From Geosporobacter ferrireducens (GTDB lineage Bacteria > Bacillota > Clostridia > Peptostreptococcales > Thermotaleaceae): DNA of 64,000 nt. Position numbers and translations under genes: made by a program. Positions 50,746 through 59,629 of the stretch are shown piece by piece. Each line of letters opens with the position of its first letter. Within the stretch, counting starts at the first letter, position 1. Below the pieces are notes generated by a model. The model saw nothing but the letters and a program-made list of their open reading frames with translations, was not told where the DNA came from and did no database searches. The stretch is taken from positions 558,001-622,000 of the forward strand of contig NZ_CP017269.1 of NCBI RefSeq assembly GCF_001750685.1, in the 5' to 3' direction.

Positions 50746-51094
50746 AATCTTTTTCTATTCCTAGCAATCCACTAAGAATCATATGCACAATGCTCAAAAC
50801 AACAGCCGCTAATATAGCTCCTAAGAATCCACTGACAACAAATCCGCTGACAAAAGCCGCTGATAACTTTAGTACAATTCCATTAATAACAAAAGTAAAC
50901 AATCCCAAAGTTAATATATTGATCGGCAGTGTAAGTAGAAAAACAATTGGTTTAATAACCATATTTGCCCCACCTAGGATAACTGCAGCAATCATTGCTG
51001 TAGCAAAATCTGCAACGTAGACATTTTGAAATAATCTTGCAGTGATATAAATAGACAATGCACTGACAAACCATCGCATCAAAAACTTACCCAT
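50744..51094 (-). CDS. Phage-holin-family / YvlD-like membrane protein
   Basis: 116 residues, four membrane helices with short turns: MRWFVSALSIYITARLF, AAVILGGANMVIKPIVFLLTLPINILTLGLFTFVINGI (core LGLFTFVINGI) and AILAAVVLSIVHMILSGLLG. This matches the broad YvlD group often labelled phage holin. It is probably a housekeeping membrane protein and not of phage origin; no phage genes are near. GGGGGAAGAAGA precedes the ATG. Confidence 0.78.
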   Translation of the reverse strand: MGKFLMRWFVSALSIYITARLFQNVYVADFATAMIAAVILGGANMVIKPIVFLLTLPINILTLGLFTFVINGIVLKLSAAFVSGFVVSGFLGAILAAVVLSIVHMILSGLLGIEKD

Positions 51095-51123
51095 TCTTCT
51101 TCCCCCTTTACCTGATGCTTCTT

Positions 51124-52299
51124 TTAATCTTCTTGCTCGATCTCAAGTATTTCAACATTTTTAATCGCTTCTTCAATAAGTGCTTCTACATCCAGTTTAT
51201 TCTCTGACAATAAAATTCTTTCCAATTTTGGTTTTGTAACAGGTCTTTTCGGCAAAAAAACAGTGCAGCAATCTTCATAAGGAAGAATAGAGGTTTCAAA
51301 GGTACCAATCTTTCTTGCTAAATCTACAATGTCTGACTTATCCGTAGCAATCAATGGACGGAATACAGGCATAGAGACCGCTGCATTCGTAACAGTTAAA
51401 CCCTGCACTGTCTGGCTGGCAACCTGTCCAATGCTTTCCCCGGTAATCAGTCCGTCACAACCCTCTTGGATTGCCAATCTTTCTGCAATTTTCATCATGA
51501 ATCTTCTAGACAATATCGTCATTTCTTCTGGCGGACACTTTTCATTGATCTCTTTTTGGATAGGCAGCAGATTTATATTATGCATTCTAATTTTTCCACA
51601 ATATTGCGATAAGATTCTGGCTAAATCAATCACTTTTTCTTTTGCCCGTTCACTGGTAAAAGGATAACTGTGATAGTGAACTGATTCAATCATCACGCCG
51701 CGTTTTGCAACCATCCATCCGGCAACAGGACTATCAATTCCTCCAGACAATAAAAGCATGGCCTTCCCATTGGTACCTAAAGGGAGTCCTCCTAATCCCT
51801 GTATCCGTTTCGAGAAAACATATGCACGGTCTCGAATCTCTACGTGGATTGTCAGATCCGGCTGGTGTACATCTACCTTTAAACCATCTACATTAGAAAG
51901 TATGTATCCTCCTACTTCTCTGGCAATTTCCAAGGAGTTCATAGGAAACCGCTTATCCCCTCTTCTGCTTTCCACCTTAAAGGTTTTGATGTTTCCTTCC
52001 TTTAGACGTTCTAGCGTATGCTCTAACGCAACCCGATAAATTTGATCCATATCTATTTCGAAAGCATGCGCAGGACTTACAGATACAACGCCAAAAACTT
52101 TTGTTACCTGTGCAATTGCCTCTGCTTCATCTAATGCATCAATATCAGCAAAAACCATCCCATTTGACTTGTGAACCTTTGCTTTTCCCAGCGTTCTAAG
52201 ATTCAATTCGATATGCCGTACCAATTTATCTTCAAAAAATGATTTATTCAAGCCTTTTAGGGCTATCTCTCCGTATCTTATTATCAGTACCTTTTTCAT
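51124..52299 (-). CDS. thiI: tRNA 4-thiouridine synthetase ThiI
   Basis: 391 residues. An N-terminal ferredoxin-like plus THUMP domain (about 1-165) is followed by the PP-loop adenylating domain, LLSGGIDSPVAGWM near residue 185. LITGESIGQVASQT near 285 is typical. There is no C-terminal rhodanese domain, as in most Gram-positives, so it needs persulfide straight from a cysteine desulfurase, which is the next gene upstream. It makes s4U8 in tRNA and may also serve thiamine. Confidence 0.93.
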   Translation of the reverse strand: MKKVLIIRYGEIALKGLNKSFFEDKLVRHIELNLRTLGKAKVHKSNGMVFADIDALDEAEAIAQVTKVFGVVSVSPAHAFEIDMDQIYRVALEHTLERLKEGNIKTFKVESRRGDKRFPMNSLEIAREVGGYILSNVDGLKVDVHQPDLTIHVEIRDRAYVFSKRIQGLGGLPLGTNGKAMLLLSGGIDSPVAGWMVAKRGVMIESVHYHSYPFTSERAKEKVIDLARILSQYCGKIRMHNINLLPIQKEINEKCPPEEMTILSRRFMMKIAERLAIQEGCDGLITGESIGQVASQTVQGLTVTNAAVSMPVFRPLIATDKSDIVDLARKIGTFETSILPYEDCCTVFLPKRPVTKPKLERILLSENKLDVEALIEEAIKNVEILEIEQED

Positions 52300-52303
52300 T
52301 GGA

Positions 52304-53464
52304 TCACCTCTTCATCATAATCTTTTTTAAGTCATATATATGTTTTTTTAATTGATTCAGAACATAGTCTACCTCTTCGATTGTATTCTGATAAGAAAAG
52401 CTAAATCGAATAGCTCCTTCAATTTCTTCTTCTGACAAACCCATTGCCTTTAATACATGACTCTGACTGCTTTTTTTTGAGGAGCAGGCAGAACCTGTAG
52501 ACACATAAATTTCATCTTGCTCCAGCATATGCAGCAACACCTCTCCTCTTATTCCGGGAAAACTAATGCTAAGAATGTGAGGAGCACTTTCATCTCCCTG
52601 GCAGCCGTTAAAGATTGCATCCTTGATTTCACTTAGTATTCCTGCCTTTAACCGTTCCTTTACCTGAACCATTTTTTGAATGCCATCGTCAATTTCCTTT
52701 TCAATAGCAGCTGAAGCAATGCCTAGTCCTAAAATTCCTGGAACATTTTCTGTTCCGGGTCTTATACCAATCTCTTGTCCCCCTCCATAAATAATCGGGG
52801 TAAACTTTAGGTCTTTTCTTATATAAAGTGCTCCGATTCCTTTAGGCCCATGAATCTTATGTCCGCTAATAGAAAGCAAATCTATACCTAATTTACTTGG
52901 ATTCATTTTTAACTTGCCAAAGGATTGCACTGCATCCACATGTAAAATAATCTTATTTTTAGAATTATTTAATATCTGTCGAATTTTTTCAATAGGCTGT
53001 ATAGTCCCTACTTCATTATTTACATGCATGATACTGAGCAAAATTGTATTCTCATCCACTTCCTGCTCCAACTGGTGTAGGTCAATTTTCCCTTTACGGT
53101 CTACATCCAGATAAACAACACTATATCCTTTGGTCTCTAAATATTTAAAAACATTTAACACCGATGGATGTTCTATACTGCTGGTAATAATTTTATTTCC
53201 CCTTCTATGCTGGGCTGCAATCGTTCCTAAAATTGCAGCGTTATTCGACTCTGTACCGCCGGAGGTAAAGATAATTTCCTCATCCTTTACGCCTAATGCT
53301 TTTGCTACCTGTCTTCTAGATGCTTTGATCAGCTTTTCTACCTCTACACCCTTACGATGGAGGGAGGAAGGGTTTCCGTAATGTATTGTTAATGCCTTCA
53401 GCATCGTTTCTACTACTTCTTTGCTTGGTTTCGTAGTGGCACTATTATCAAAATATGCTTCCAT
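52304..53464 (-). CDS. Cysteine desulfurase (NifS/NifZ-like)
   Basis: 386 residues from ATG 53464 (GGGGAG upstream). PLP enzyme: Lys in SISGHKIHGPKGIGALYI, and the sulfur-carrying loop STGSACSSKKSSQSHV with Cys near 328. HVNNEVGTIQPI and IFTSGGTESNNAA are family blocks. The gene is separated by only four bases from thiI, so it is almost certainly the dedicated sulfur donor for ThiI (NifZ-type), not the main Isc/Suf enzyme. Confidence 0.92.
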   Translation of the reverse strand: MEAYFDNSATTKPSKEVVETMLKALTIHYGNPSSLHRKGVEVEKLIKASRRQVAKALGVKDEEIIFTSGGTESNNAAILGTIAAQHRRGNKIITSSIEHPSVLNVFKYLETKGYSVVYLDVDRKGKIDLHQLEQEVDENTILLSIMHVNNEVGTIQPIEKIRQILNNSKNKIILHVDAVQSFGKLKMNPSKLGIDLLSISGHKIHGPKGIGALYIRKDLKFTPIIYGGGQEIGIRPGTENVPGILGLGIASAAIEKEIDDGIQKMVQVKERLKAGILSEIKDAIFNGCQGDESAPHILSISFPGIRGEVLLHMLEQDEIYVSTGSACSSKKSSQSHVLKAMGLSEEEIEGAIRFSFSYQNTIEEVDYVLNQLKKHIYDLKKIMMKR

Positions 53465-53637
53465 TTTATTTCTCCCCAATACAACAAATTTTTCCTGTAT
53501 CTAAAATATTGTATATTAACTTATTTTTTTTGTAAAGCTGTTCTTCATGCAAACCTGTCATTATAGCTTTGATGAATGAAAACAAAATAATGCAAATCCG
53601 ATATTATATTTCTATCCTTTCCTAAATAAATAAAAAA

Positions 53638-53662
53638 AATAATGCACTCAATGTGCATTATT
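53638..53662 (-). terminator. Terminator after the LUD-domain gene
   Basis: AATAATGCAC (53638-53647) pairs with GTGCATTATT (53653-53662), with a long T-run on the minus strand. Confidence 0.88.
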
Positions 53663-53675
53663 CCCGTTTTTCATA

Positions 53676-54293
53676 TCAATATCCTAGGCTTTCTCCGATT
53701 AAAACTACTTCCATTTCTGTCTGCATAGGCTTTTTATGGATAATCGTGGTTACATTGCATATTCTTTGAGGAGAATTACAGTCTATACATTCGCCAGTAA
53801 CACTACAGGGGGTCTTGAGATTCAATCGCTTCGCATTCGGAGGAGCAGCTTGTTTTCGCAGACGATCCAAAGCATCTACCATGTCATTACAAATTTTATT
53901 GATGCCACATACAATCATTACTTTTTTAGGTCCATAGATCATAGTAGCAACACGATTACCAACACCATCAACGTTGATAATCTCACCCGTCAACGTTATT
54001 GCATTTGCACTTGTTAAGTACAGGTCTGCTTTTCCTGCTTTTTCTAGCGCTGCTTTTTTACCCTCCGGTGTCGTTTCTAACCAGTGCCATACCACTTCGT
54101 TTCCCTGTTCCATTAGGTCATGGTGCAGGTTCATATTTTGAATCGTAATAGAACCCCCAATTCCAACACACTGTTCTTTTGCTACAGACTTTAGTATGTA
54201 ATCTTTTGCTTCATCTGCTGTATCAAAATAGACCGCATCCATTCGATTCTGCCGAAAACTTTTTAATGTTTGCTCAATACTTTCCCTGTTCAT
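53676..54293 (-). CDS. LUD-domain protein (lactate utilization family, LutC-related)
   Basis: 205 residues from ATG 54293 (AGGGGTGATAGA before it); the frame to 54386 has no such site. GIGGSITIQNM, YLTSANAITLTGEIINVDGVGNRVA and GPKKVMIVCGINKI fit the DUF162/LUD fold. The C-terminus has CSVTGECIDCNSPQRICN, a Cys-rich loop. Stand-alone LUD proteins are common in Clostridia and have no proven role. No lutA or lutB is near, so lactate use is not implied. Confidence 0.85.
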   Translation of the reverse strand: MNRESIEQTLKSFRQNRMDAVYFDTADEAKDYILKSVAKEQCVGIGGSITIQNMNLHHDLMEQGNEVVWHWLETTPEGKKAALEKAGKADLYLTSANAITLTGEIINVDGVGNRVATMIYGPKKVMIVCGINKICNDMVDALDRLRKQAAPPNAKRLNLKTPCSVTGECIDCNSPQRICNVTTIIHKKPMQTEMEVVLIGESLGY

Positions 54294-54444
54294 TCTATCA
54301 CCCCTATTAACATAATTTACTATTTCATTATAATATAAAAATCTGTAATATTTAAATAGATATTTTATCTCATTTGATATATTCACATCATATAAAATTC
54401 ATATATTTTTAAAAACTTTTTTATAAATATTTTTCATAAATATA

Positions 54445-54473
54445 TTGTAAACCTTGTCGTATTTTGTTATAAT
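54445..54473 (+). promoter_or_regulatory. Promoter of the candidate small RNA
   Basis: TTGTAA (54445-54450), 17 nt, TATAAT (54468-54473) on the plus strand. Confidence 0.7.
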
Positions 54474-54479
54474 TTGTTT

Positions 54480-54592
54480 AGTGGTTATCCCCCTGGTAAC
54501 CTCTATAATATAATCTCTATTCCCAATACCCCTTTTGAACGTAAACCAACAAAAATACCGGTCCCCGAGGACTGGTATTTTTGTTGGTTTTC
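54480..54592 (+). ncRNA. Candidate small RNA or transcription attenuator, about 113 nt
   Basis: A promoter (54445-54473) and a strong terminator hairpin (54544-54589) frame a stretch with no protein gene. GGTTA/TAACC near its start forms a short stem with a CCCCC loop. The terminator is AACCAACAAAAATACC with its complement and inner GTCC/GGAC, loop CCGA. It may be a free small RNA or the leader of the gene at 54676. I cannot name a family. Confidence 0.55.
54544..54589 (+). terminator. Terminator of the candidate small RNA
   Basis: A stem of about 20 bp with a CCGA loop, ending GGTTTTC. See the small RNA entry. Confidence 0.75.
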
Positions 54593-54675
54593 ATAATATT
54601 TATTCCAAATTAGGAATATCATAGAAAAAGGGCAATTTATATTGTAAACAAAAAGTAATCAGGGGAGTGAATATT

Positions 54676-55122
54676 ATGCATACTTTTAAAAAATATCGAT
54701 TGATTTTTTCAATTTTGCTCATTATTACATTATCCTATTTTCTATACAATACTATGAATACACGTTCCCAAGAAACTAGTACTGCCGCTGCAATACATCC
54801 TCTAATAACCTGTAGAAAAGTCGGTGAAAGATTTCAACCAATTGAACCTACAGCAACTTTTTATGTAGATTCTCCCGAAATTCATAGCCTGCTTCAGTTT
54901 GAAAACCTCCCAAAAGAATCTAAACTAACTGCAAAGTGGTTTTATGGTTCAGTAGATCAAGAGCCATTCCATGTGGCCTCTATTGATATTTCTGGAAGCG
55001 ATACAGTACATTTTTGGCTTCAAGCGCCTGCAAGTGGCTGGTATATTGGCAGCTATAGAATTGAAATATATCTAAATGAAGAACGAATCGAAACACGAGA
55101 AATCCTGGTTACTTATAAATGA
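54676..55122 (+). CDS. Secreted or membrane-anchored protein of unknown function
   Basis: 148 residues from ATG 54676 (GGGGAG eight bases before; an upstream GTG is too close to it). An N-terminal hydrophobic helix (about 11-26) with no Cys lipobox is followed by a beta-rich domain. GWYIGSYRIEIYLNEERIETRE at the end resembles an Ig-like sandwich strand pattern. I know no family. A terminator follows. Confidence 0.65.
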   Translation: MHTFKKYRLIFSILLIITLSYFLYNTMNTRSQETSTAAAIHPLITCRKVGERFQPIEPTATFYVDSPEIHSLLQFENLPKESKLTAKWFYGSVDQEPFHVASIDISGSDTVHFWLQAPASGWYIGSYRIEIYLNEERIETREILVTYK

Positions 55123-55136
55123 TTTATTGTGGCATA

Positions 55137-55171
55137 CCCTCACCACCTACGCTAATGCTTAGAGGTGAGGG
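55137..55171 (+). terminator. Terminator after the unknown secreted-protein gene
   Basis: CCCTCACC (55137-55144) pairs with GGTGAGGG (55164-55171), then CTTCTTGTT. Confidence 0.75.
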
Positions 55172-55328
55172 CTTCTTGTTATATTAGGTTAAATTTATAA
55201 ATCACTATGTCTTTTTTCGAAATCCCATTATCTGTCATAGCCATCTCAAAATATATTGGTCGTTGACAATGTAATAAAAAATTTATATCCTTAATATAGA
55301 TATGATAAAAAATGCAGGAGGAATCAAT

Positions 55329-56327
55329 ATGGCCAATACCCATAAAGTAGCTGTTGTTTTTACTGGTGGGACAATCTCCATGAAGATTGATCCTAGGATA
55401 GCTGCTGCAATTCCAGCGCTATCCAGTGAAGAAATAATGTCCATGGTCACAAACATAGATAAGTTTGCTGATATAGAAATTGTAAATTTTGATCAAATTC
55501 CTGGACCTCATATGACACCTAGCCGGATGATGGATTTAGCAAAGATTGTAAAAACTTTAGTATCTCGTGAGGACATCACGGGTGTTGTCATTACCCATGG
55601 TACAGACTCCCTTGAAGAAACCGCTTTCCTGCTTGATTTGACGATTCATACTGAAAAACCGGTTATTGTGGTAGGTGCCATGCGAAGCAGCTCTGAACTC
55701 GGTTATGATGGTCCTAGCAACTTATCTGCAGCAATTTGTACAGCAATTTCTGATCATGCAAAAAATAGAGGTGTTTTAGTTGTAATGAATACAGAGGTCA
55801 ATGCTGCCAGTGAGGTCACTAAAACCCATACGCTTAGTCTGGATACCTTTAAATCTATGGAATTCGGTCCTCTGGGCATCGTAGATAATGATGAAGTAAT
55901 CTTTTATCGAGACATGACCAAACACCATCATATTGAAACCGACACGATTGAACCAAATGTAGATTTGATTAAATGCGTTGTTGGAATGGATTCTAGACTC
56001 ATCAAGTGCTGCGTGGACTCTGGTGCAAAGGGATTGGTTTTAGAAGCTATGGGAAGAGGAAATGTTCCACCGATGATGATGGAAGGAATTGAGTACGCGA
56101 TTCAAAAAGGTATTCTTGTTGTAATGGTATCCCGATGTCCTATGGGAAGGGTGTTAGACACCTATGGTTATGAAGGAGCCGGTAGGTCTTTGAGAAATCT
56201 AGGCGTGATTTTTGGCGGTAATTTTCCAGGGCAAAAAGCAAGAATTAAACTTATGCTGGCCCTAAGCGTAACACAAAATCATGAAACTATAAAAGACATT
56301 TTCGAGCATGGGTTATATCATAAATAG
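55329..56327 (+). CDS. Asparaginase
   Basis: 332 residues from ATG 55329 (AGGAGGAATCAAT before it). Both active Thr motifs are seen: FTGGTISMK near 11-15 and VVITHGTDSLEETAF near 90. No signal peptide, so cytoplasmic. It hydrolyses L-asparagine to aspartate and ammonia. It could process asparagine released by the glycosylasparaginase at the other end of the window, but they are 50 kb apart. Confidence 0.9.
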   Translation: MANTHKVAVVFTGGTISMKIDPRIAAAIPALSSEEIMSMVTNIDKFADIEIVNFDQIPGPHMTPSRMMDLAKIVKTLVSREDITGVVITHGTDSLEETAFLLDLTIHTEKPVIVVGAMRSSSELGYDGPSNLSAAICTAISDHAKNRGVLVVMNTEVNAASEVTKTHTLSLDTFKSMEFGPLGIVDNDEVIFYRDMTKHHHIETDTIEPNVDLIKCVVGMDSRLIKCCVDSGAKGLVLEAMGRGNVPPMMMEGIEYAIQKGILVVMVSRCPMGRVLDTYGYEGAGRSLRNLGVIFGGNFPGQKARIKLMLALSVTQNHETIKDIFEHGLYHK

Positions 56328-56358
56328 AAGCAAGGCATCTAAACTGCCTTGCTTTTTT
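56328..56358. terminator. Terminator between asparaginase and HD-GYP genes
   Basis: AAGCAAGGCA (56328-56337) pairs with TGCCTTGCTT (56345-56354), then TTTTT on plus. Both converging genes may use it. Confidence 0.88.
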
Positions 56359-57427
56359 ATGCAATCACATCAACAATTTCAATCTCTTTAAACTTCAGTA
56401 GGTCAACAAATCCATTTTCTGTTTTGACTAGAGGCTTTGTAGGCATTTGTTGATTCAGTAATACGATTTCCCCTACTTCTCCAGTACTTAATTTCACGAT
56501 ATTTCCAACATAGAACTTAGATATATTGGACAAAAACACATTGGCAATGTAAGGATCTAAGGAAGCGAAACTGTTCTCTGCCAATATTTCAGCGACTTTA
56601 AAAGGCGATTCTTTTGTTTTATATACTCTGTTTGAAGTCATGGCATCAAAGATATCGGCAATGGCAATAATCTTTGCAAACTCGTGAATACGATCTCCTT
56701 TAATTCCAAATGGGTAACCGCTTCCATTCATGCGCTCGTGATGTTGAAGAATACCACAACAGATATCATGATCGATTCCTTCTGTTCCTTTTACCATTTC
56801 ATATCCAAAAACGGAATGTTTTTTGATAATCTCAAATTCTTCTGTTGTCAGCGGACCTGGCTTATTGAGTATTTCAGCGGGAATCTTTCCTTTTCCTACA
56901 TCATGCAATAAGGCTGCAGTAGCCAGTTTATTCAAGTCACTGGATGAATAATCCAACCATTTTCCTATCATTGTAGATAAGACACATACACCCATTGAAT
57001 GATTAAAAGTATAGGCATCCCCTGTTTCAATTTGTCTCAATCTACCTAAGATATTATTATGACTTAATACTTCATCAATCAATGGCTTTACTGATTTATC
57101 CACCACTTCTTTTTCAATTTTTTTCCCAAGTCCTAAATTGTGGTACATGTCTTTGAATGACTTCATAGATTTATGATATTCAATATTTAATTTGCGATCC
57201 ACAATAATAACGGATGGAGCCTCGCTTTGATTATTGATACCACTTTCTATATTTGCATCATCGGTTTCCATAACATAAACATAATTGAGGTGGATCTTTT
57301 TTAAATTGTCAATCTGCTTGTCTGTTAAAATAGTTCCACTCGTAAGCAGTACAATATCATATTTACCAACGATATCTTCTCCAAGGATCATGCCCTCGCA
57401 TAATTCATCGATATGAATACGTTTCAT
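56357..57427 (-). CDS. HD-GYP domain protein, putative c-di-GMP phosphodiesterase
   Basis: 356 residues. An N-terminal domain of about 130 residues precedes the HD-GYP domain. It has ALLHDVGKGKIP (HD), HHERMNGSGYPFG (HHExxxGxGYP) and IAIADIFDAMTSNRVYK. The GYP motif is complete, so it may hydrolyse c-di-GMP. There is no membrane segment or receiver domain. Its target is unknown. Confidence 0.9.
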   Translation of the reverse strand: MKRIHIDELCEGMILGEDIVGKYDIVLLTSGTILTDKQIDNLKKIHLNYVYVMETDDANIESGINNQSEAPSVIIVDRKLNIEYHKSMKSFKDMYHNLGLGKKIEKEVVDKSVKPLIDEVLSHNNILGRLRQIETGDAYTFNHSMGVCVLSTMIGKWLDYSSSDLNKLATAALLHDVGKGKIPAEILNKPGPLTTEEFEIIKKHSVFGYEMVKGTEGIDHDICCGILQHHERMNGSGYPFGIKGDRIHEFAKIIAIADIFDAMTSNRVYKTKESPFKVAEILAENSFASLDPYIANVFLSNISKFYVGNIVKLSTGEVGEIVLLNQQMPTKPLVKTENGFVDLLKFKEIEIVDVIA

Positions 57428-57543
57428 TCACTGCACCATCCTTTACCTTTGTTTCAATTGTATATAATAGACATCTGAATTATGATCTATATAATTCTAC
57501 ATAATTCTTCATTTTCCTCCTTTTGTAACAGAGTAATTTTCAC

Positions 57544-57903
57544 TTAATTGACACGATATCCACAATTCTGGCAGAAGCCTTCTCCACCTTTTACCTGTCC
57601 GCCACATCTACGGCAATAAGTTACTCCCCTCATTTGATCCAACCGCCCTCTAATTCGGGCAATCTCTTGAAATAACCGCTCTAATTCCTCGCATTTTTCT
57701 TGAATCAACGCAGGAGGTACGTTATTCCCTAAATAATTTTTAAATACCAGTTCTCCTATAAACATCTTTATTTCATTAATTTCTGATTCAATACGATTGA
57801 TTTCCAGTTTATTATCTGCAATCTCCAAAAGCTTATCTGTTGTATCAGATAGCACTCTGCCTCCTTCGGAGATCTTCTGACCTAGTTTATTAAAGAAATC
57901 CAT
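57544..57903 (-). CDS. Zinc-ribbon protein
   Basis: 119 residues. A helical first part (about 1-80) is followed by a C-terminal zinc ribbon, CRRCGGQVKGGEGFCQNCGY. The helices resemble a coiled coil that may dimerise. Function unknown; similar small zinc-ribbon proteins occur in many Firmicutes. A good GGAGGG precedes the ATG. Confidence 0.75.
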   Translation of the reverse strand: MDFFNKLGQKISEGGRVLSDTTDKLLEIADNKLEINRIESEINEIKMFIGELVFKNYLGNNVPPALIQEKCEELERLFQEIARIRGRLDQMRGVTYCRRCGGQVKGGEGFCQNCGYRVN

Positions 57904-58012
57904 AAAAAATCCCTCCTTCTATTTATACTATTCACAATAGACAAAGAGAGATATTTTTTATCAAATCAATTGCTCTTTATTATCATACATTTATATGCAT
58001 TTCTTGCTTTAT

Positions 58013-59440
58013 TTATTCGGTTTTCATCTGCTCTCGCACCTTATTCATAATCCAGTTTTTCTCTGCATTTCCTGTATTAAACTCAATACAGCTTTTTACA
58101 TACTCGAAAAATTCCTCTGGTGATTTGAATGGAATAGGTATCAGTGTAAATAATCGTCTCATCCGTATGCGTCGGAAATCTCCTGACATATCCTTTAATA
58201 GCGCATCCATATATTCTATAAATTTCTTCAAAATAGCAGGATCATTTTCCAATATAGAAGATTTATCCTCTAAACTAACTACTTTATCAATGTCAACCGT
58301 ATTTAGATCATCCGAAATCGCTATAATTTTTTGTGAATTTTTGATAAAGACTTGAATGTCTTCGTTTTGCAGCAAATTTTCTTTCTCCACAACCTTATTA
58401 AAATATTCTCCAAGTTGTTGCATATCCTTTGTTAACTGATCTTTCTGTATTCTGCAGCTTTCATAAAGCTGTTCCAGGGAAATATTCTTTATGTTTTCTT
58501 CCACATTTTTCATGGTAATAATATTGCAGAAATCTTCAAAAACATCTTGTAGTCTTATTCCCTTACCGATTTCTCTATGTAAGTCTTTAAAGTGTAATTC
58601 CTTTAAAAGCATTATTCTATTTAAAATTCGGCCGTAGATTTGGAATGTATGACATAGTCTAGAAATGTTTTGCATGATTTGATATGTATCCTTTGCAATA
58701 GATTGCATTTGTCCTTCATCTAGCTTTTTATACTCTAGCTTGCCCAGCGCCTCAATCTTATCACATACAGAAGGAAAACCATCGCCATATCCCTCACAGT
58801 CCTTGCCGTAGAATTGTTCTTCGAAACTCTGTAGAGTATTTTTCCACTCATGAGCAGGTATTCTGCTTCTATGCTCATCTAGTACAGCATGTACTCTATC
58901 TAAAAAGAACTGTTTCGTCATACGGAAGGGAAGTACTGATAAGAGGTTACTAATTCGATAAGACATCTTTTCTACATCTTTTGATAAATAAGCCGCAACT
59001 TCCTGATAAAACGCCTCAGCATCAGGCTTAGGAAGATTTTTCTTTTCAAAGGCAGCCAATCCCAACCTATCGTTTAGTATTTCATGTACATAGCTGCATT
59101 CATAATAATAGGCATTTAAAACCTTAATATGTCTTATAACTTGTTTCCTAAGTTCATTTATCACTATTTGTCTTTCGGCATTTATTAATAATTCAGGAAG
59201 ATTGTACATCACTTCAATCGTCTTTTGATGGACTTCCTGAATGTTTACATCAATGTCTCTGTTCATCATTTGTGCATGTTCATATTGTCCAATGCACAAG
59301 ACCGCTTCTTGTAGCATTTCCACAAAAAATATATTTTCTATATTTTGATTTTGTTCCTGAAGAATCTTCGCTAAAGGAGATATATTCACCTCACCTTCAC
59401 TTTTATTTCTATAATCTTTCAATTCTTTTTTTACCAACAA
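58013..59440 (-). CDS. Large helical protein of unknown function
   Basis: 475 residues from TTG 59440 (GAGGAGG before it). Predicted almost wholly alpha-helical and charged, with Leu-rich heptad-like stretches, no membrane segment and no signal peptide. I recognise no domain. It follows the zinc-ribbon and HD-GYP genes on the same strand but with more than 100-bp gaps. It might be a structural or regulatory protein of Clostridia; no evidence for either. Confidence 0.65.
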   Translation of the reverse strand: MLVKKELKDYRNKSEGEVNISPLAKILQEQNQNIENIFFVEMLQEAVLCIGQYEHAQMMNRDIDVNIQEVHQKTIEVMYNLPELLINAERQIVINELRKQVIRHIKVLNAYYYECSYVHEILNDRLGLAAFEKKNLPKPDAEAFYQEVAAYLSKDVEKMSYRISNLLSVLPFRMTKQFFLDRVHAVLDEHRSRIPAHEWKNTLQSFEEQFYGKDCEGYGDGFPSVCDKIEALGKLEYKKLDEGQMQSIAKDTYQIMQNISRLCHTFQIYGRILNRIMLLKELHFKDLHREIGKGIRLQDVFEDFCNIITMKNVEENIKNISLEQLYESCRIQKDQLTKDMQQLGEYFNKVVEKENLLQNEDIQVFIKNSQKIIAISDDLNTVDIDKVVSLEDKSSILENDPAILKKFIEYMDALLKDMSGDFRRIRMRRLFTLIPIPFKSPEEFFEYVKSCIEFNTGNAEKNWIMNKVREQMKTE

Positions 59441-59629
59441 ATAAACCTCCTCTTATGATTGCCTCTTGATTAACTGCAAATAACAATATTCATTATACCA
59501 TAAAACAGCTCAATTTTTTCAAGGGGTAAATATTCCGTGTTTCTCAGAGAATTCCCTTGCTTTTTATGGAACGCAAAGTATATCATAATATGTAGAATAG
59601 TTTTCCAGACATAAACATGAGGTGATTTT

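Noticed and set aside
50744-51094. Prophage holin
   Set aside because: The family name is misleading; no lysin, tail or other phage gene is close and the gene sits among housekeeping genes.
53676-54293. Lactate utilisation operon (lutABC)
   Set aside because: Only a stand-alone LUD-domain gene is present; the iron-sulfur partners are missing.
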